Of a stretch of 64,000 nucleotides of DNA, positions 60,471-64,000 are shown piece after piece (positions within the stretch are counted from its first letter, which is position 1; the number at the start of each line of letters is the position of its first letter). The position numbers and the translations under genes are program-made. Under the pieces are notes generated by a model that made no database searches, had not been told where the DNA came from, and saw nothing but the letters and a program-made list of their open reading frames with translations. Origin of the DNA: Benincasa hispida (taxonomy: Eukaryota; Streptophyta; Magnoliopsida; Cucurbitales; Cucurbitaceae); the NCBI RefSeq assembly GCF_009727055.1, contig NC_052358.1:49085910-49149909 (forward strand). The letters run 5' to 3'.

Positions 60471-63400
60471 TGTCACACCCCCTTTGATGACATGCAGAAA
60501 TGCATGCCATCTTAGGCCTTTTATTTAGAATTAGGAGAGCTATTAAGCAGAATATGCGGCAATTATGTTAGGAATTCATGAGAAAATGAGTTTGCGGCGT
60601 TCAGCATTGAGAATCTCGGCTAACCCATTATTATGCGTTCAATTGTCTATTTTTGTAGCTAACGCAGGAAATGGACACAAACGCGGAAGTTGGACTACTG
60701 CATAGATGACCACATGCAGAGAAACTCTCCATCGCAAATACGAACACATACGATCAACGCATGGGTGTTGCAGTGATCAATCGCATGCGTCCATCGCATA
60801 GAAGTTGCGATCGTCAAGCGATTGCGGTCATCGTGTAGAAGTTGCGGTATTAAGCGAATGCGGTCACTACACGATTGCGGCTACACGATAACGCATAATA
60901 GTGGGATGACCGCATGGTTGGTGGAACGGACGCATCAATGCATCTCTCGAGAATATCAAAAGATGATGTTGACATTTCACCTATCACGTCGTTAGCAGCA
61001 GAAATTCAGAAAAGGACTAATGCACCGCGAATGTCAGAATCAGAGTAGTTTATTAATGCTGTCGGCGATCCAAGCGCTATATATAGAAGCCGATGAGTAG
61101 AAGTTCAAATCATCCAAGTTTTGGCCTTCGGGCGGATCCTTATGATCCAGACAAACGTGTTAGAAGAAAGATTAAGAGTTCTTCTTCTCCTTCATCCATT
61201 CCGAGTGACGACCGTAGCCTTCGCCGGAGCTAGATCTCGAGAGAGTCAGCTCCACCGCCCATCCATGGCACCACTGGCAGCCTTGACACACATCTACCGG
61301 ATGCAAGACATTGCTTCCAGTTGGTCATTCCATGTTCTCTTCTTTTCTTATATTGTATGGTATTACATTTTGTGATTAAGGAATTAATACATTATGTGTT
61401 CAATGCATTTCTATGTTTCCTTCGATTCCATCTCCATCTTCTTTACTTAGCATCCTTAACTTTCATTGCATCACTTAGTGAGATTACTAGAGTATCTCAT
61501 ACTTAGTCATGCGGATTAGAGATATGAAGCATGTAACAAACCACCGAAAGGTGTACGTTGTGTGAGTGTGTGAGAAAACCTTATTTGCTTAGTGTGAAGC
61601 TGTAGCTGTTGGATTTTATGTCCTAAAACTCGTAGTTTGTAAATTAATAAACATATTCTATTTTGTTTTTCGATAAAGTTGTTATTGAAATTGTAATCTT
61701 GAATCCAATAAACTATGGTCCTGAGGTTATTTAATGTAGTTTGAACTTTATGTAGTGATATAAATGTGGATCAAGTTCAAATATATAGCCAAATTGGTCT
61801 ATAGTATATGAATAAGATTGAGTGCCTTATTCTGGGGACACTATGGATGCGGCCCACTTTGTAGTTAGTACAAACGACGTGATCCTGAATCATTCATATA
61901 GAGATATATGAGTGGAGGTATCCTATGCAATGAGTTTGCATAAGACTGAACCATGAAATAGTCATTTTTTACGTTCTAAATGCCGTTTTATGTATAAAAC
62001 TGACTATTTCGTTAATTGATGACCTAGATAACTCAATCTTAATCCTGAGCTAACTATGAACTCCTGTTCACTTGGAATTATCCTTAGAACTTCATAGGTG
62101 AGGGCAACTCATCATCGCTGGCCCAATAAGCCTCCCATGTCAGGGGTAAGATCAGGTGGGTAGCTGGGAACATAGGGTGCAAGATGGAATTCACTCCTAC
62201 TCGTTATAGGGATAGTAGATAGATTGTTCCCTTTAGTACTGAATCCAGGTCTTGAACAAGGGGCCCCAACCTCTCCTTGGCCGAGAGGGATTCAGTTTAT
62301 AGATTGGACCTTAAACCAATTGTTCATTAGAGGATCAGTGGAACTTAAGGAATAAGATGTAGTCTCAGGGGTAAAACGATTTTTATGACCCAGCCGAGAT
62401 TACGAACAACCTGTGAAGGATTAACTTACTAATTATGGTTATATCAGATGGATAGAAATATATCTATAATGAGGGCAGTGCAATTACGGGACTTTAGTGG
62501 AATGAACCGTTAGTTAACAAATGTTGATTAATTAGGTTAAAGAGTTTTACCGGTTAATCTCGGATTGTTGAAGCCCATGATCTGTAGGTCCATTAGGTTC
62601 CCCTACTAGCTCATATGGAATAAACTTAGAATAGTATGATAGAATAATTCGAATTGTTCGAATTAGGTGAAGAGAGAGAAACTGACAAGTATATGTGATA
62701 TAGTAGTTGGTTTTCAGTTTAGAGATACAGCTTTAATATTTAAATGTGATTTAAATATCAAGAATATGAATACGTTCATATTCGGAAGCTCGGAAATAAT
62801 GGAAATGGTCAAAGATGTAAAAAGTCAAAGAGTTGACTTTTTTACTTTGAAAAGTCAAACTTTGACCGATCTTATATTCAAATGTGATTTGAATTTCGAA
62901 AAAATGAATGCAGATTCATGCTCGGGAGGTCAAAATTAGTCAACACGAAAAAAATCATAGAAAGTCAAAATGTTGACTTTTTGGTCAAAGTTTGACTTTG
63001 ACCAAATGACTATTTTGCCCTTTGACTATAGTTAGATGGAAAATCCAAACTTTTGTTGGATAATTCCACTAACAAAATAGTGGGCTAGGTGTTGGCTTAT
63101 AGTGGAGATATTAAGCCCACTAAGATAGTGGATTATAGATGTTGGGTTTTTATGGATTTGTTTCATGCAAATATTGCATGGCTTTTTTCTATAAATTGGG
63201 CTTTGAATTTGGATTACAAACTTTTGCCATTTTTCCAAAGTTGTTTTCTAAATTTGGGTTGGAAAAATCACTTTTATTTGAGTGAAGTTCAAAAAAAGAA
63301 AACCCATACCCAACCCAAAATCTATCTTTTATTTCCAACTCTTTCTCTCTCTCGAGTTTCTTCATCCACTGGGTCGCACAACCCGGTTCTAAGTCCAGAG

Positions 63401-64000
63401 GATAGAAGGTCAACTCTAGTGGTGGTCCGGAAGAGTTCGGGTCGAGATTCAGCGAGGAAAAGCGATTTTCGGGAGCTTCAAAGGTTGTATCCTATCCTTT
63501 TAAGTCACTGTTTTTTCCTTCTTTTTGCATGTTATTTTCCTTTAAATTAGAAGCAATTAGAGTGTAATTAAATACTAATTCTGCTACGTATGTCTCGTGT
63601 TCCATCAGTAGCAACGTTTGTCTATAGGCTAACGCAACGCTTGTCTATGAGTAAAGTTAGCAACAACTAACTACCCGGGAGGGTAAGTGGTTGGTCGCAT
63701 CAAGCAATGTAAGCTATTGTTCACTAGAGATAGGAATAATCTTTCGTCAGCCCAGTTTATGTGGTTACCTTGTCTTATGTATGCGTCCAACACACCTTTA
63801 GAGCTACTCGGGAGTGAGTCTAAAGAAAAAACCTAAGACTTGAGAAAGCTAGGTTAGAATCGATGCTCGAGAGAGCTAGATTAGGTTTGTATAAGCAAGA
63901 ATGGAGATTTAGGAATGAGCTTCGTTTGCTATTACACAACATATACACCCTACGGAGAGGACAATGGTTGCGTCCAAGAAGTAGGATATGGTGGTTGTAT
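60471..64000. mobile_element. Element R2, second R copy, opposite orientation, split by S3
   Basis: From about 60485 (TGATGACATG) it is the reverse complement of R1 read from 14096 downward. Shared stretches include GACATGCAGAAATGCATG-like, the GCGGTCATCGTGTAGAAGTTGC region, and AAAACCTTATTTGCTTAGTG. The 14 bases before it (tgtcacaccccctt) are also not RT, so the true start may be 60471, which would give a TGTCACACC beginning. Solo LTR S3 interrupts it at 61606/63608; it resumes and runs to the window end. Without the artefact present in R1, it is the better reference for this family. Confidence 0.65.
61607..63607 (+). mobile_element. Solo LTR S3 inside R2
   Basis: 2001 bp, TGTTGGATTTTATGTCC ... 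TCGTGTTCCATCA, with a perfect TSD GTAGC (61602-61606 and 63608-63612). R2 continues on both sides. It carries the early hairpin (61924-61942) and a weaker form of the later hairpin (62482-62515). It also has a run of AGTCAAA / TTTGACT phrases at about 62810-63020 that form several inverted pairs. Open frames within it (for example 62667-62939 and 63089-63550) have no domain. Confidence 0.85.

Larger units (their letters stand above)
57125..64000 (-). mobile_element. Copia retrotransposon L, 3' half, running off the window
   Basis: Minus strand, same family as A and D. The 3' LTR is 59034-57125, with RNase H and RT to its right, then R2 inserted in RT at about 60471. Its 5' half and 5' LTR lie beyond 64000. 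The left flank is ATAGG (57120-57124); the partner TSD is outside the window. Confidence 0.75.

Noticed and set aside
63089..63550. 153-codon open frame near the right end
   Set aside because: It lies inside solo LTR S3, has no domain, and includes the LTR's conserved 3' part.

Overview
This window looks like repeat-rich nuclear DNA from a dicot plant. It is AT-rich, shows no prokaryotic gene layout, and is built almost entirely of LTR retrotransposons inserted into one another. Some LTR sequences (an LTR start TGTAACGACCCGACCC and dense AAACGATCG motifs) remind me of cucurbit genomes, but that is an impression and not a determination. I found no convincing host protein-coding gene, tRNA, rRNA, CRISPR array or operon. 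Every open frame with recognisable content is a decayed retrotransposon part (gag, protease, integrase, reverse transcriptase, RNase H) or a relic of a plant transposon-type protein.

Bases 1-30471 form one deep nest. The outermost element is a copia-type LTR (F) whose 5-bp target duplication AGATA occurs at 1114-1118 and again at 30467-30471, so about 29 kb was inserted inside one 2-kb-class LTR. Inside F sits LTR E (1373-25179). Inside E sits a decayed copia element D (1666-21406, minus strand). D was in turn hit by element C (2780-7573, tRNA-Asp-type primer site, no reverse transcriptase), solo LTR S1 (9809-11739), a 2-kb TG...CA element R1 (12070-14096) and LTR S2 (18642-about 20642). E also holds an inverted pair of LTR ends (G/H, 22752-about 24814). 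F also holds LTR I (25676-30107), which carries a Gypsy-type solo LTR (25834-27990).

Bases 30472-44047 hold an AT-rich gene-free stretch, a second and different copia element K (33580-about 39373, minus), a MITE-like repeat, more gene-free sequence and LTR J (41909-44047).

Bases 44048-64000 appear to lie within a non-autonomous element M (minus) whose internal region carries remnants of a putative plant transposon protein (PF20167-like). M was split by copia A (46788-56256, perfect TSD GTGAG, two LTRs about 1.85 kb each) and by copia L (57125 to beyond the window). L's reverse transcriptase is broken by R2, a second copy of the R family in the opposite orientation, and R2 is broken by solo LTR S3 (61607-63607, TSD GTAGC).

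Two assembly problems are visible. Two perfect 38-bp Tn5 mosaic-end junctions (Nextera mate-pair adaptor) lie inside R1 and bracket a 174-bp misplaced duplicate. A single N at 29088 is flanked by an exact 83-bp duplication. The most interesting biological signals are two hairpins that recur at fixed positions in the copia LTRs and whose stems change sequence while keeping pairing.
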